A stretch of 64,000 nucleotides of DNA from Nocardioides xinjiangensis. GTDB taxonomy: Bacteria > Actinomycetota > Actinomycetes > Propionibacteriales > Nocardioidaceae. The stretch is taken from the NCBI RefSeq assembly GCF_017916455.1, contig NZ_JAFMSY010000002.1, positions 186,001-250,000 on the forward strand. Direction: 5' to 3'. Below, in pieces: positions 1-8,989 of this stretch (position 1 is its first letter; the number at the start of each line of letters is the position of its first letter). The notes below the pieces were generated by a model. It did no database searches, had not been told where the DNA came from, and saw only the letters and a program-made list of their open reading frames with translations. The position numbers and the translations under genes are program-made.

Positions 1-1583
1 GCTGGGGCGGCGCGTGGCTGGTGCCCAACCTCGTCGGCGCCGACACAGCGGTCACGCTGATCCTGGAGAACCCGCTCAACCAGGGCCGGACGCTCACCGG
101 CACGGCGGCACACGAGCTCGGCCTCGCCGACGCGGTGTTCAGCGGGGCCGACTTCCTCGAGCAGTCGCTGCTGTGGGCTGCGTCGGTGGTCCGTGGCGAG
201 GTCGTCGTCGAACGTCCCGAGGTGGACCGCGGCGAGGCGTGGGACGCGGCGATCGAGCGGGCACGGGCGATCGTCGCCGCGAAGACCGGCGGCGGCTCCC
301 CGGCGGCGGCGAAAGCCGTCGAGCTCATCGCGGCGGCCCGCGACATCGATCGCGACGCCGGCTTCGCGGCCGAGGACGACGCGCTCGAGGCGCTGTCGCA
401 GACCCCCGAGCTGCTCGCCTCGCTCTACGCGTTCGACCTCGTGCAGAAGCGGGCGAAGCGCCCCGCCGGCGCCCCCGACCGGTCCCTCGCCCGGCCGGTC
501 ACCAAGGTCGGCATCGTGGGTGCCGGCCTCATGGCCAGCCAGCTGGCGCTGCTCCTCGTACGTCGCCTCGAGGTGCCGGTCGTGCTCACCGACCTCGACC
601 AGCAGCGCGCCGACAAGGGCGTCGCCTACGTGCACGCCGAGATCGACAAGCTCCTCGCGAAGGGCCGGATCAACCAGGACAAGGCCAATCGCCACAAGGC
701 GCTGGTGTCGGGCGAGACCGACAAGCAGGTCGCCTTCGGCGACGCGGACTTCGTGATCGAGGCCGTGTTCGAGGAGATGGCGGTCAAGAAGAGCGTCTTC
801 GCCGACGTCGAGAAGGTCGTCTCCGCCGAGTGCGTGCTTGCGACGAACACCTCGTCGCTGTCGATCACCGAGATGGCCGCCGACCTCGAGCACCCCGAGC
901 GGGTCGTGGGCTTCCACTTCTTCAACCCCGTCGCGGTCATGCCGCTGCTGGAGATCGTCAAGGGCGAGGCCACCGACGACGCGACGCTCGCCACGGCGTT
1001 CGCCACCGGCAAGGCGCTGAAGAAGACGACCATCCTCGTCAAGGACAGCCCGTCGTTCATCGTGAACCGGCTCCTGGGCCGGTTCATGAGCGAGGTCGGC
1101 CGGATCGTCGACGAGGGCACGCCGGTCGAGGTCGCCGACGGCGCCTTCGCCGGCATCGCCCCCATGCCGCCGTTCGTGCTGCTGTCGCTCGTCGGCCCGG
1201 CCATCGCACTGCACAACAACGAGACGCTGGCCGCGGCCTTCCCCGACCGCTTCCACGTCTCCCCCGCGCTCGAGCGGATCGTGGCGGCGCGCAAGACGGC
1301 GTACTACGGCCCCGACGGCCGGCTCGACCCCGAGGTCGAGGCGCTGCTCGAGAAGCCGGGCTCGCCGGTGGTCCTCACCGCCGACGAGGTCCGCGAGAGG
1401 ACTCTCGCCGGCCTGGCCGAGGAGGCCCGGCTGATGCTCGACGAGGGCGTCGTCGCGGCCCCGCAGGACATCGACCTGGCGATGATCACCGGCGCGGGCT
1501 TCTCGTTCTGGAACGGCGGGCTGACGTTCATGCTCGACGTCACCGGCATCGCGGAGAAGGCGACTGGGCGCCGCTTCCACTGA
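1..1583 (+). CDS. Fatty acid beta-oxidation multifunctional protein (enoyl-CoA hydratase / 3-hydroxyacyl-CoA dehydrogenase), 5' end outside window
   Basis: The open frame enters the window already running (codons start at base 3) and ends at the TGA at 1581-1583, leaving 526 visible residues. The first ~60 residues look like the end of a crotonase (enoyl-CoA hydratase) domain (PNLVGADTA, then a GLADAV motif). A linker follows, then near visible residue 168 a Rossmann motif KVGIVGAGLMASQLA typical of the NAD-binding domain of 3-hydroxyacyl-CoA dehydrogenases. The catalytic-region motif GFHFFNPV and the C-terminal domain segment IVNRLLGRFMSEVGRIVDEG come next. By family knowledge these proteins hydrate enoyl-CoA and oxidise the hydroxyacyl-CoA. 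Roughly 190 N-terminal residues are missing compared with the usual ~710. No frameshift is visible. Confidence 0.93.
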   Translation, partial: WGGAWLVPNLVGADTAVTLILENPLNQGRTLTGTAAHELGLADAVFSGADFLEQSLLWAASVVRGEVVVERPEVDRGEAWDAAIERARAIVAAKTGGGSPAAAKAVELIAAARDIDRDAGFAAEDDALEALSQTPELLASLYAFDLVQKRAKRPAGAPDRSLARPVTKVGIVGAGLMASQLALLLVRRLEVPVVLTDLDQQRADKGVAYVHAEIDKLLAKGRINQDKANRHKALVSGETDKQVAFGDADFVIEAVFEEMAVKKSVFADVEKVVSAECVLATNTSSLSITEMAADLEHPERVVGFHFFNPVAVMPLLEIVKGEATDDATLATAFATGKALKKTTILVKDSPSFIVNRLLGRFMSEVGRIVDEGTPVEVADGAFAGIAPMPPFVLLSLVGPAIALHNNETLAAAFPDRFHVSPALERIVAARKTAYYGPDGRLDPEVEALLEKPGSPVVLTADEVRERTLAGLAEEARLMLDEGVVAAPQDIDLAMITGAGFSFWNGGLTFMLDVTGIAEKATGRRFH

Positions 1584-1598
1584 GGCTCGCCCGCGGGC

Positions 1599-1932
1599 GG
1601 TGCGTGAGGCAGGTTCCCGAGCCGCAGAACCTGCACCACGCACCGCCCCACACCCGCACGCCCCGGCAGCGGTGCGTGAGGCAGGTTTCCGAGCCGCAGA
1701 ACCTGCACCACGCACCGCCCGACGTCCGCACGCCCGCGCAGCGGTGCGTGAGACACGTTTCCGAGCCGCAAAACCTGCACCACGCACCGCCCCACACCCG
1801 CACGCCGGCGCAGCGGTGCGTGAGACACGTTTCCGAGCCGCAAAACCTGCACCACGCACCGCCCCACACCCGCACGCCCCGGCAGCGGTGCGTGAGACAT
1901 CTTCCCGAGCCCTAGAACCTGCACCACGCACC
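1599..1932. repeat. Five-copy tandem array of 46-bp imperfect palindromes, 72-bp period
   Basis: Copies begin at 1599, 1671, 1743, 1815 and 1887, an exact 72-bp period. Each copy starts with GGTGCGTG and ends with CACGCACC 46 bases later. The right half (AACCTGCACCACGCACC) is constant. In copies 1-2 the left half is its near-perfect complement (16 of 18 positions), so each copy could fold into a long hairpin. In copies 3-5 the inner left arm drifts (GGCAGG, then GACACG, then GACATC). The 26-bp linkers are also nearly identical. The array lies between two convergent genes (hydroxyacyl-CoA dehydrogenase and permease), so it may act as a transcription end or be an expanded REP/BIME-like element. 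The gap 1584-2003 contains no gene I can support. Confidence 0.9.
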
Positions 1933-1940
1933 GCCCCAGC

Positions 1941-1976
1941 GGGGGCCGCAGCCGGGGGCCGCAGCCGGGGGCCGCG
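1941..1976. repeat. Short 13-bp GC-rich direct repeat, almost three copies
   Basis: The 13-base unit GGGGGCCGCAGCC occurs at 1941 and 1954 and partially at 1967, directly beside the 72-bp array. It is probably a slippage product. No coding or regulatory role is visible. Confidence 0.7.
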
Positions 1977-2003
1977 GCGCGGCCCGCGTCGGCCGTACGA
2001 CGA

Positions 2004-3521
2004 TCAGGCGCCGGGGTCCGCGGGCACGTCGACGGGCCGGGTGCCGGCGAGCTCACCGCGACCGAGGCGGCTGTGCGAGCGGCCGTAGAGGACGTACACG
2101 GCCAGGCCGATCGCCATCCAGACCAGGAACCGCACCCAGGTCTCGCCGGTCAGGTTGAGCATCAGGTAGAAGCACAGGAGCACCGAGAGCGTCGCGACGA
2201 CGGACACCGCCGGGGTGCGGAACGCGCGGGGCAGCTCGGGACGGGTGCGCCGCAGCACGACGACGCCGATCGAGACGAGGACGAAGGCGAACAGCGTCCC
2301 GATCGAGACGAGGTGGCCGAGCGTCTCGAAGTCGACGAAGCCGGACAGCAGGGCGACGCCGATGCCGGTGATGGCGGTGATGCGGTAGGGCGTGCCGAAG
2401 GTCGGGTGGACCTTGGCCAGCGACGTGGGCAGCAGCCCGTCGCGGGCCATCGCGAAGGCGACCCGGGTCTGGCCCATCATCAGGATGAGGACGACCACGG
2501 TGAGACCGATGGTGGCGCCCACCGCGATGACGTTGCCGATCCACTCGACGCCGACCGCGTCGAAGGCGGTCGCCAGGGGCGCGGCGTCGGCGGGGTCGAT
2601 GTCGGTGTAGTTCTGCATGCCGGTCACCACGAAGCAGACGGCGACGTAGAGCACGGTCACGATCGCGAGCGACCCCAGGACGCCGATCGGGACGTCGCGC
2701 TGCGGGTTGCGGGTCTCCTCGGCGGTGGTCGCGACGACGTCGAAGCCGATGAAGGCGAAGAACACGATGGCGGCACCGGCGATCACGCCGGCGATCCCGA
2801 AGACGGCGGGCTCGAGGCCGAAGATCGAGGTGACGAGGGGCAGGGACCAAAAGCTGCCCTCGGCGTCGCCGGTGGGCTGGCTCGGCGGGACGAACGGCGT
2901 GTAGTTGGCCGCCTTGACGTAGCCGATGCCCATCACGATGACCAGCGCCACGACGCCCAGCTTGATGGCGACGACGACCTGGTTGACCCGGCTCGAGAGC
3001 TTGATGCCGCCGATCAGGACGGCCGCGACGAGCAGCGAGATGAGCACGGCCGGCAGGTTCACGATGCCGTCGCTGGCCGAGGCGAGCGACGCCGGCACCT
3101 CGAGCGGCGTGCCCTCCAGCACGTTCTGGAGGTAGCCGGAGAACCCGGCCGCGAGCGCCGAGGCGCCGACGGTGAACTCCAGCACCAGGTCCCAGCCGAT
3201 GATCCACGCGATCAGCTCGCCGAAGGTGGCGTAGGAGAACGTGTACGCGCTGCCGGCGACCGGCACGGTGGAGGCGAACTCGGCGTAGCAGAGGGCGGCG
3301 AGGGCGCAGGCGAGGCCGGCGATGAGGAACGACACCGCGATCGCGGGACCGGCGTTGGTCGCCGCCACCTGGCCGGTGTAGACGAAGATGCCGGCGCCGA
3401 TGATCACGCCGACGCCGAAGATGGTCAGGTCCAGCGCACCCAGGTTCTTCCTCAGGCGGTGCTCGGGGGCCTCGGTCTCGGCGATCGACTGCTCGACGGA
3501 CTTGGTGCGGAAGACGCTCAT
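2004..3521 (-). CDS. APC-family amino acid permease (cationic amino acid transporter type)
   Basis: 505 residues, close to the usual length of CAT/YfnA-type permeases with about 12 membrane helices. The first helix has the family signature GVIIGAGIFVYTGQ (about residues 36-50), followed by hydrophobic segments through to residue ~490. The N-terminal lead RLRKNLGALDLTIFGVG is typical of this subfamily. It likely imports amino acids by proton coupling; the substrate cannot be read from the sequence. The ATG at 3521 lies six bases after a TAGGTT -10 element (3528-3533, minus strand), so the mRNA is probably leaderless. It is the next gene after dxs on the same strand (57-bp gap). Its 3' end faces the hairpin array. 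Confidence 0.93.
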   Translation of the reverse strand: MSVFRTKSVEQSIAETEAPEHRLRKNLGALDLTIFGVGVIIGAGIFVYTGQVAATNAGPAIAVSFLIAGLACALAALCYAEFASTVPVAGSAYTFSYATFGELIAWIIGWDLVLEFTVGASALAAGFSGYLQNVLEGTPLEVPASLASASDGIVNLPAVLISLLVAAVLIGGIKLSSRVNQVVVAIKLGVVALVIVMGIGYVKAANYTPFVPPSQPTGDAEGSFWSLPLVTSIFGLEPAVFGIAGVIAGAAIVFFAFIGFDVVATTAEETRNPQRDVPIGVLGSLAIVTVLYVAVCFVVTGMQNYTDIDPADAAPLATAFDAVGVEWIGNVIAVGATIGLTVVVLILMMGQTRVAFAMARDGLLPTSLAKVHPTFGTPYRITAITGIGVALLSGFVDFETLGHLVSIGTLFAFVLVSIGVVVLRRTRPELPRAFRTPAVSVVATLSVLLCFYLMLNLTGETWVRFLVWMAIGLAVYVLYGRSHSRLGRGELAGTRPVDVPADPGA

Positions 3522-3578
3522 CCCTGCAACCTAGGGCGCGGGCGTCCCCACCGTCGAGTCGGGTCGGTCCGGGCGCGG

Positions 3579-5483
3579 TCAGGCGGTGTGGTCGACCTGG
3601 ACCAGCGTCGGGCCGCCGTCGAGGGCGGTGACGTCCTCCACGACGGCGCGGGCGATGGTCTGGGCGTCGAGGCCGATGCGGGCCAGGATGGCGTCGCGCT
3701 TGGCATGGTCGAGGAACTCCTGCGGGATGCCGTGCAGGCGGAAGGGCGTACGCACGTCGGCGTCGTTGAGCGCCTGCAGGAGCGCCGCCCCGCAGCCGCC
3801 GACGCGGCCGTTGTCCTCGACGCTCACCACGAGGCGGTGCTCGCGCGCGAGGTCGATCACGGCGGGGTCGACGGGCTTGACCCAGCGCGGGTCGACCACC
3901 GTGACGCCGATGCCCTGGTCGACCAGGCGGGACGCCACCTCGACGGCTGTGGTCGCCATCGAGCCGACCGCGACGATGAGCACGTCGCGCTCGCCCTCGC
4001 GGACCAGCACGTCGGCGCCGCCGACGCGGTCGACGGCCGGGACGTCGGCGGGCGGTGGGCCCTTCGGGAACCGCACGACCGTCGGGGCGTCGTCGACCTG
4101 CACGGCCTCCTCGAGCAGCTCGTGGAGGCGAGTCACGTCGCGCGGGGCCGCGAGCCGGAGGCCGGGCACGACCTGCAGGATCGACATGTCCCACATGCCG
4201 TTGTGGCTCGCGCCGTCGTCACCGGTGACACCCGAGCGGTCGAGGACGAAGGTGACGCCGCACCGGTGCAGGGCCACGTCCATCAGCACCTGGTCGAAGG
4301 CGCGGTTGAGGAAGGTGGCGTAGACCGCGAAGACAGGGTGCAGGCCGCCCATCGCGAGGCCCGCAGCGGAGGTGACGGCGTGCTGCTCGGCGATGCCGAC
4401 GTCGAAGGTGCGCTCGGGGAACCTCTGGGCGAACACGTCGAGCCCGACCGGGTGCATCATCGCGGCGGTGATCGCGACGACGTCCTCGCGGCGACTGCCG
4501 AGGTCGACGATCGCCTCGGAGAAGTGGTCGGTCCAGATCTTGCCCTTCGGCTTCTCCGCACCGGTCTGGACGTCGAAGGGGCCGGGTGCGTGGAACTGGT
4601 CGGCCTCGTGCCGAAGCGCCGGGTCGTAGCCCTGGCCCTTGCGGGTGATGGCGTGGACGATCACGGGACCGTTGAAGCGCTTGGCGTTGGCGAGGGCCTG
4701 CTCCATGGCGGCGCGGTCGTGGCCGTCGACGGGTCCGACGTACTTCAGGCCGAGGTCCTCGAAGAGCCCCTGCGGTGCGAGCGCGTCCTTCATGCCCTTC
4801 TTGACCGCGTGCAGCGCGTCGTAGGCCGCGTGCCCGATGCCCGGGACGGCGTTGAGGCGCTTCTTGACCAGGTCGAGGACCTGCTCGTAGCGCGGGTTCG
4901 TGCGCAGCGAGGTGAGCGCCGTGGCCAGCCCGCCGATCGTCGGGGTGTAGGACCGCTCGTTGTCGTTGACCACGATGACCAGGCGGCTGCTCCTGGCGAT
5001 GGCGATGTTGTTGAGCGCCTCCCACGCCATGCCGCCGGTCAGGGCGCCGTCGCCGATGACTGCGACGACGTGGCGGTCCTCGCCGCGGATGGCGTACGCC
5101 TTGGCGAGCCCGTCGGCGTACGACAGCGAGGTGGACGCGTGGGAGTTCTCGACGATGTCGTGCTCGGACTCGGCCCGGCTCGGGTAGCCGCTGACGCCGC
5201 CCTCCTTGCGCAGGGTCGCGAAGTCGGCGTGGCGCCCGGTGACGAGCTTGTGGACGTAGGACTGGTGCCCGGTGTCGAAGACCACGCGGTCGCGCGGGGA
5301 GTCGAAGACGCGGTGGATGGCCAGGGTCAGCTCCACGACGCCCAGGTTGGGGCCGAGGTGCCCGGAGTTGGTCGCGACCGTGCGGATCATGACGTCGCGG
5401 ATCTCGGCGGCCAGCTCGTCCAGCTGCTCCGACGAGAGCGCCCGGAGGTCGCCCGGGGTCGCGATCGAGTCGAGGAGTGACAT
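3579..5483 (-). CDS. dxs: 1-deoxy-D-xylulose-5-phosphate synthase
   Basis: 634 residues, full length. The enzyme condenses pyruvate and glyceraldehyde-3-phosphate with thiamine diphosphate, the first step of the MEP isoprenoid pathway. The N-terminal part shows the DXS signature ([26 protein letters not shown]) and the thiamine diphosphate/Mg motif [15 protein letters not shown]. The central transketolase pyrimidine domain has [15 protein letters not shown] with the catalytic-region Glu. A C-terminal transketolase domain completes it. The ATG at 5483 follows a TAGACT -10 box (5492-5497) by eight bases, a leaderless arrangement. From memory, M. tuberculosis dxs1 (Rv2682c) also lies close to the TrkA/dut block found downstream here. 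Confidence 0.97.
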   Translation of the reverse strand: MSLLDSIATPGDLRALSSEQLDELAAEIRDVMIRTVATNSGHLGPNLGVVELTLAIHRVFDSPRDRVVFDTGHQSYVHKLVTGRHADFATLRKEGGVSGYPSRAESEHDIVENSHASTSLSYADGLAKAYAIRGEDRHVVAVIGDGALTGGMAWEALNNIAIARSSRLVIVVNDNERSYTPTIGGLATALTSLRTNPRYEQVLDLVKKRLNAVPGIGHAAYDALHAVKKGMKDALAPQGLFEDLGLKYVGPVDGHDRAAMEQALANAKRFNGPVIVHAITRKGQGYDPALRHEADQFHAPGPFDVQTGAEKPKGKIWTDHFSEAIVDLGSRREDVVAITAAMMHPVGLDVFAQRFPERTFDVGIAEQHAVTSAAGLAMGGLHPVFAVYATFLNRAFDQVLMDVALHRCGVTFVLDRSGVTGDDGASHNGMWDMSILQVVPGLRLAAPRDVTRLHELLEEAVQVDDAPTVVRFPKGPPPADVPAVDRVGGADVLVREGERDVLIVAVGSMATTAVEVASRLVDQGIGVTVVDPRWVKPVDPAVIDLAREHRLVVSVEDNGRVGGCGAALLQALNDADVRTPFRLHGIPQEFLDHAKRDAILARIGLDAQTIARAVVEDVTALDGGPTLVQVDHTA

Positions 5484-5499
5484 GTCGGCCGAGTCTATT

Positions 5500-6438
5500 T
5501 CATGCCAGGTCGTGGACGGCCACCGCCGGCTCGTGGAGGCTGCCCATCCAGACCCTCCCGTCGTGCTCGCGGACTCCCGTGACCATGTGGTAGCCCGGCC
5601 CCTGCTCCGGCGGGGCGAGGTCGAGGTCGTGGACCAGCCGGCCGTCGTCGGCGTACGCCTGCACGCGGATCGTCCGCGCCGGCCTGGGCTGCCACGACTC
5701 GGGGATCCGGGTGATCGCCCGGCGCAGGGCCATCGGGGCCCGCCCGAGCCGCTCCACCAGGCCGTTGACGGGACTCGCGACGCTCACCCAGATGAGGCCG
5801 TCGCTGCCGCGACTGATGTTGTCGGGGTAGCCCGGGAGGTCGGTGACGAGGTGGTCGCGCTCCCCCGCCCGCGGACCGGTGAGCCAGAGGCGCACGACGG
5901 TGCGGCCGCGGCACTCGGCCACGCACACGTAGGACTCGTCCGCGGACAGCGCGACGCCGTTCGCGAAGGCGAGCCCGTCGAGCGCCACCGTGACGGTGCC
6001 GACGGGGTCGCGGCGCAGGAGCCGGCCGGTGCGGGTGTTCCGGACGAAGTCGGCCCTCCACTCCTCGACGCCGTGGTGGAGGGAGGAGTCGCTGAACCAG
6101 ATCGTGTCGTCGGCAGCGACCGCGGCGTTGTTGCAGAAGCGCATCGCGCGCCCCTCGACCCGGTCGACCAGCACCTCCACCGAGCCCGAGGTGCGCGAGA
6201 CCCGCAGCAGCCCGCGGTGCGCGTCGCACACCAGGAGGTGCCCGCTCCCGAGGAGCTCGAGGCCGAGCGGCCGGCCGCCGGTGTCGGCCACACGACGGGT
6301 GCTGCCGGTGGACGGGTCGAGGGCCCAGATCGCCCCGTCCTCGGTGCCGGTGTGGACGAGGCCGTCGGGAGTGACGAGGACGTCCTCGGCCCCCATGGCC
6401 GGGACGGGGTGGACGGTGAGCGTCGGCGCGGAGGTCAT
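5500..6438 (-). CDS. SMP-30 / gluconolactonase / strictosidine synthase-like beta-propeller protein
   Basis: 312 residues with repeated propeller-blade motifs ([54 protein letters not shown]). The segment [18 protein letters not shown] resembles the strictosidine-synthase-like family, whose members are lactonases or esterases. No signal peptide is visible. The substrate is unknown. It ends 17 bases before the dxs start codon on the same strand. I see no clear SD or -10 close to the ATG at 6438, so the start is less certain than the family. Confidence 0.85.
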   Translation of the reverse strand: MTSAPTLTVHPVPAMGAEDVLVTPDGLVHTGTEDGAIWALDPSTGSTRRVADTGGRPLGLELLGSGHLLVCDAHRGLLRVSRTSGSVEVLVDRVEGRAMRFCNNAAVAADDTIWFSDSSLHHGVEEWRADFVRNTRTGRLLRRDPVGTVTVALDGLAFANGVALSADESYVCVAECRGRTVVRLWLTGPRAGERDHLVTDLPGYPDNISRGSDGLIWVSVASPVNGLVERLGRAPMALRRAITRIPESWQPRPARTIRVQAYADDGRLVHDLDLAPPEQGPGYHMVTGVREHDGRVWMGSLHEPAVAVHDLA

Positions 6439-6520
6439 GGCGCCATGCTGGCGTAGAGGTGGTTGTCGAGGCGGGCGGGTACGACGACGCAGCGGTGAAC
6501 CGCCCGACCGTGGCCCGCCC

Positions 6521-6937
6521 TCACATCCGCACCCGGTAGCGACGTCCCCGCAGCGCCTCCTCGACGAGGCCGACCTCGCGGCGTACGCCGAGCAGGCGGG
6601 CGTCCTCGAGCTGGAAGGTCTGCACCGCGGCCCGGACGACGGCCTCGTCGGCGACGTCCTTCAGGTCGCCGCGGATCTCGCTGAGCCCCCGACGCGTGGC
6701 GAGCTGCTGGGCCTCGACGTGCAGGACGGCGAACCGCGCCAGCACGACGACGTGCCGGCGCAGGCCCGTGAACCGGCGGTAGTCGGGCGGGCACAGGTCG
6801 AGCAGCCAGCTGGCCGCCGTGGCCTCCCAGTCCGGTGCGTCGGGCGGACGGACCTGCCTCGGCCAGCCCGGCGGCGCCACCCCCCGGTGCCCCTCGGGCG
6901 GGGTCGGCCGCTGGCGCGGCTGCGGCGGTGGGAACAC
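6521..6937 (-). CDS. Uncharacterized 138-aa protein under an SOS box
   Basis: I do not recognise a characterised family. The protein is Pro-rich at the N-terminus (residues 1-35). A helical body follows with WLLDLCPPDYRR, then LRRHVVVLARFAVLHVEAQ and a closing LVEEALRGRRYRVRM; I recall similar hypothetical proteins in other actinobacteria. There are no membrane segments and no enzyme motif. The GTG at 6937 is chosen because a TATCCT -10 element (6944-6949, minus strand) lies exactly six bases upstream, giving a leaderless mRNA. A perfect 18-bp LexA-type palindrome occupies the promoter spacer, so the gene is probably induced by DNA damage. It follows the yjbQ-like gene by 36 bp. Confidence 0.8.
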   Translation of the reverse strand: MFPPPQPRQRPTPPEGHRGVAPPGWPRQVRPPDAPDWEATAASWLLDLCPPDYRRFTGLRRHVVVLARFAVLHVEAQQLATRRGLSEIRGDLKDVADEAVVRAAVQTFQLEDARLLGVRREVGLVEEALRGRRYRVRM

Positions 6938-6943
6938 CGGCTC

Positions 6944-6966
6944 AGGATATCGAACACGTGTTCGAT
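6944..6966 (-). promoter_or_regulatory. SOS (LexA) box overlapping a leaderless promoter
   Basis: ATCGAACACGTGTTCGAT at 6949-6966 is a perfect 18-bp palindrome. It matches the actinobacterial LexA-box pattern TCGAAC-N4-GTTCGA. On the minus strand it touches the -10 hexamer TATCCT (6944-6949), which is six bases from the GTG start at 6937. LexA bound here would cover the -10/-35 spacer. Both elements sit in the 36-bp gap between two genes. Confidence 0.88.
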
Positions 6967-6973
6967 CCCGCCA

Positions 6974-7378
6974 TCAGCCACCGAGGAAGGACCAGCGCAC
7001 CTCTCGCTCGGCGTTGTCGATGTTGAGGTCGACCAGGCAGATGCTCTGCCAGGTGCCGAGCGCGAGCCGACCGTCGAGCACCGGCACCGTGGCGTGCGGA
7101 GGCACGATCGCCGGCATCACGTGCGACCGCCCGTGGCCCCGGGACCCGTGCCGGTGCCGCCACCGGTCGTCGGCCGGCAGCAGGTCTGCGAGCGCCGACA
7201 GCAGGTCGTCGTCGGAGCCGGACCCCGTCTCGATGATCGCGATGCCGGCCGTCGCGTGGGGGACGAAGACGTGGAGCAGGCCGTCACCCCGGCCGGCGGC
7301 CACCTCGGCGGCGTCGTCGGTCAGGTCGAGCACGACCTCCTCGCCGCCGGTGCGGTAGGAGCGGGTCTCGCTGTGCAC
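6974..7378 (-). CDS. YjbQ / UPF0047 family protein (secondary thiamine-phosphate synthase type)
   Basis: 134 residues, the normal family length. It carries the conserved segments GLLHVFVPHATAGIAIIE, then HGSRGHGRSHVMPAIV and the C-terminal LGTWQSICLVDLN, which form the conserved pocket of this trimeric family. Some members have weak thiamine-phosphate synthase activity, but the in vivo role is unsettled. The GTG at 7378 lies one base beyond the TGA of the upstream gene (TGAG-GTG), so both are read from one mRNA. The upstream gene encodes a thiamine-binding-type protein, which supports a link to thiamine metabolism. Confidence 0.88.
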   Translation of the reverse strand: MHSETRSYRTGGEEVVLDLTDDAAEVAAGRGDGLLHVFVPHATAGIAIIETGSGSDDDLLSALADLLPADDRWRHRHGSRGHGRSHVMPAIVPPHATVPVLDGRLALGTWQSICLVDLNIDNAEREVRWSFLGG

Positions 7379-7379
7379 C

Positions 7380-7682
7380 TCAGCCCTCCCGCAGCGCCTG
7401 CTCGATGCGCTCCACCTTCGCGGTGAGCTGGCCCTCGTAGCCCGGGCGGATGTCGGCCTTGAGCACCAGGCCCACGCGCGGCGACACCGCCGCGACGACG
7501 TCGACGGCCTGCTTCACGACCGCCATCACCTCGTCCCACTCCCCCTCGATGTTGGTGAACATCGCGTTGGTCTCGTGCGGGAGGCCCGACTCGCGCACGA
7601 CCCGGACGGCCGCCGCGACGGCCTCGGTGACGGACCCGCTCGGGTCGCTGGACATGGGCGAGAGGGAGAAGGCGACGATCAT
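7380..7682 (-). CDS. MTH1187/YkoF-like thiamine-binding protein (DUF77)
   Basis: 100 residues with the family pattern MIVAFSLSPM at the start, SGLPHETNAMFTNIEGEWDEVM in the middle and ERIEQAL at the end. Family members bind thiamine or HMP-like pyrimidines in a ferredoxin-like fold. The ATG at 7682 is preceded by a TAGCGT -10 element (7690-7695) with a 7-base gap, indicating a leaderless transcript. It heads a two-gene operon with the YjbQ-family gene. A longer open frame continues upstream but lacks a better start. Confidence 0.85.
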   Translation of the reverse strand: MIVAFSLSPMSSDPSGSVTEAVAAAVRVVRESGLPHETNAMFTNIEGEWDEVMAVVKQAVDVVAAVSPRVGLVLKADIRPGYEGQLTAKVERIEQALREG

Positions 7683-7753
7683 GCCGACCACGCTAGCGGT
7701 GCGGCGCTCCCCCGCGCGCCGGCCCTTCCCGCTCGCGCTCCACGCGCAGCCGG

Positions 7754-8407
7754 TCAGGCGTTGGTGCCCTGCCCGGGCAGCTCCCCCTGGGGGTCCGGCG
7801 TGCCGCCGCGGCAGCTCACGCCGAGCTCGGGGGCGGTGTGCCCGTCGCCGTACTCCTCGAGGAACAACCCGAGGCGAGCGTCGTCCGCCCCGTCGAGCCG
7901 CAGCTGGGCGTCCCAGACCGTGACGACCACCGGCGAGGGCAGTCCGTCGCGGGGCGACATGATGCCGTTGTCGGGCAGCTGCTCGGCGAGCCGCTGCAGG
8001 TCGTCGGCCGGGAGGTCCGGGTCGTGGGTGATCCAGACCGAGCCGTGCTCGAGGTCGTGGACGGCGTTCTCGTCGCGGACGGGCTCGTCGTAGACGCCGC
8101 AGGCCAGCCACACCGGGTGGTGCGCGCCGCCCGCCGGTGGGTCCTGCGGGTAGGTGACGTCCCCGGTCGTGTGTGCGCGGTCGGTCACCTCCCACGTCTG
8201 GACCAGGCGCAGGTCGAGGGCGCGCCGGGCCTGCTCGTCACCGCGCAGGGCCCGGTCGACGAGCGGGGCCACGAGCGCCGCGCCCATCACGAGGGCGGCG
8301 GCCACGCCGGCGAGGAGGAGCGGCAGCCGACGGGGGCGCGCCTCGTCCACGGCGGCGGTCGCTCCCGCCGGCGGCGACTCGTCCTCGGGCAGCACCGGGT
8401 GCGCCAT
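7754..8407 (-). CDS. DUF3105 domain membrane-anchored protein
   Basis: 217 residues. A cytoplasmic N-terminus is followed by one membrane helix (RLPLLLAGVAAALVMGAALVAPL, about residues 27-49) and an extracytoplasmic DUF3105 domain with PPAGGAHHPVWLACGVYDEPV, the paired HDLEHGSVWI motif and VVVTVWDAQLRLDG. Conserved His residues suggest metal binding, but no function is established. The ATG at 8407 follows the TGA of the upstream gene by one base (TGACATG), so it is the last gene of the acn operon. About 70 bp without a gene (7683-7753) separate it from the thiamine-related pair. Confidence 0.85.
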   Translation of the reverse strand: MAHPVLPEDESPPAGATAAVDEARPRRLPLLLAGVAAALVMGAALVAPLVDRALRGDEQARRALDLRLVQTWEVTDRAHTTGDVTYPQDPPAGGAHHPVWLACGVYDEPVRDENAVHDLEHGSVWITHDPDLPADDLQRLAEQLPDNGIMSPRDGLPSPVVVTVWDAQLRLDGADDARLGLFLEEYGDGHTAPELGVSCRGGTPDPQGELPGQGTNA

Positions 8408-8408
8408 G

Positions 8409-8989
8409 TCAGGCCAGCGCCGCGCGCACGACGTCGGCGCGCGCCTCGAGCTCGTCCTGCGGGATGTCGGGGAGCATGTCCGCCCAGACCGGCAGGTTGG
8501 ACCCCCGCAGCTCGAGGACGCCGAGGGGCCGCGCGAGGACGTTGACCGAGAGGTGGCCACCGCCGTTCTCCCACTTGCTCACCTGGACGTGGCCCACGCC
8601 CGGCAGGGCGCGCAGCGCGCGGTAGGTGCGGGCCACCAGCCGTCCGAGCTCGGCGTCGGCGTCGTCGTCGAGGTCGTCGAGCCGCTCGTGCGCGCGGGCG
8701 ACGACGTTGGCCACGAACATCAGGCTGGTGCCGCCGGGGCGGATCACGGCGAGGCGCGAGCCGGTGTGCAGGACGAGGTCGTCACGAGCCAGCGCCCGGC
8801 AGGTGCCGCACTGGTCGGCCGGGCGCGAGCGGTCCGGCTCGGGGACGACCCGCTCGCCCAGCGGCTTCGGCGTCAGCCCGTCGCGCTCGAAGGGGAAGAC
8901 CTCCCAGCCGGCCATGTCGCCGAGCGACGGGCGGCCGGCCGCGTCCAGCTGCTGCTGGACGCGGCCGCGCCACACCTCTGCGGGGTCGC

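Noticed and set aside
1599-1932. CRISPR array
   Set aside because: Spacers between the 46-bp units are nearly identical and the unit is a long imperfect palindrome. No cas gene is nearby.
2073-5480. Very long plus-strand open frame opposite the permease and dxs
   Set aside because: Antisense shadow of GC-rich genes; its protein is low-complexity Asp/Glu/Arg-rich with no domain, while the minus strand holds two clear families.
7683-7753. TPP riboswitch ahead of the thiamine-related pair
   Set aside because: The interval is 70 bp with no TPP-box motif, and the start codon is only 7 bases from a -10 element.
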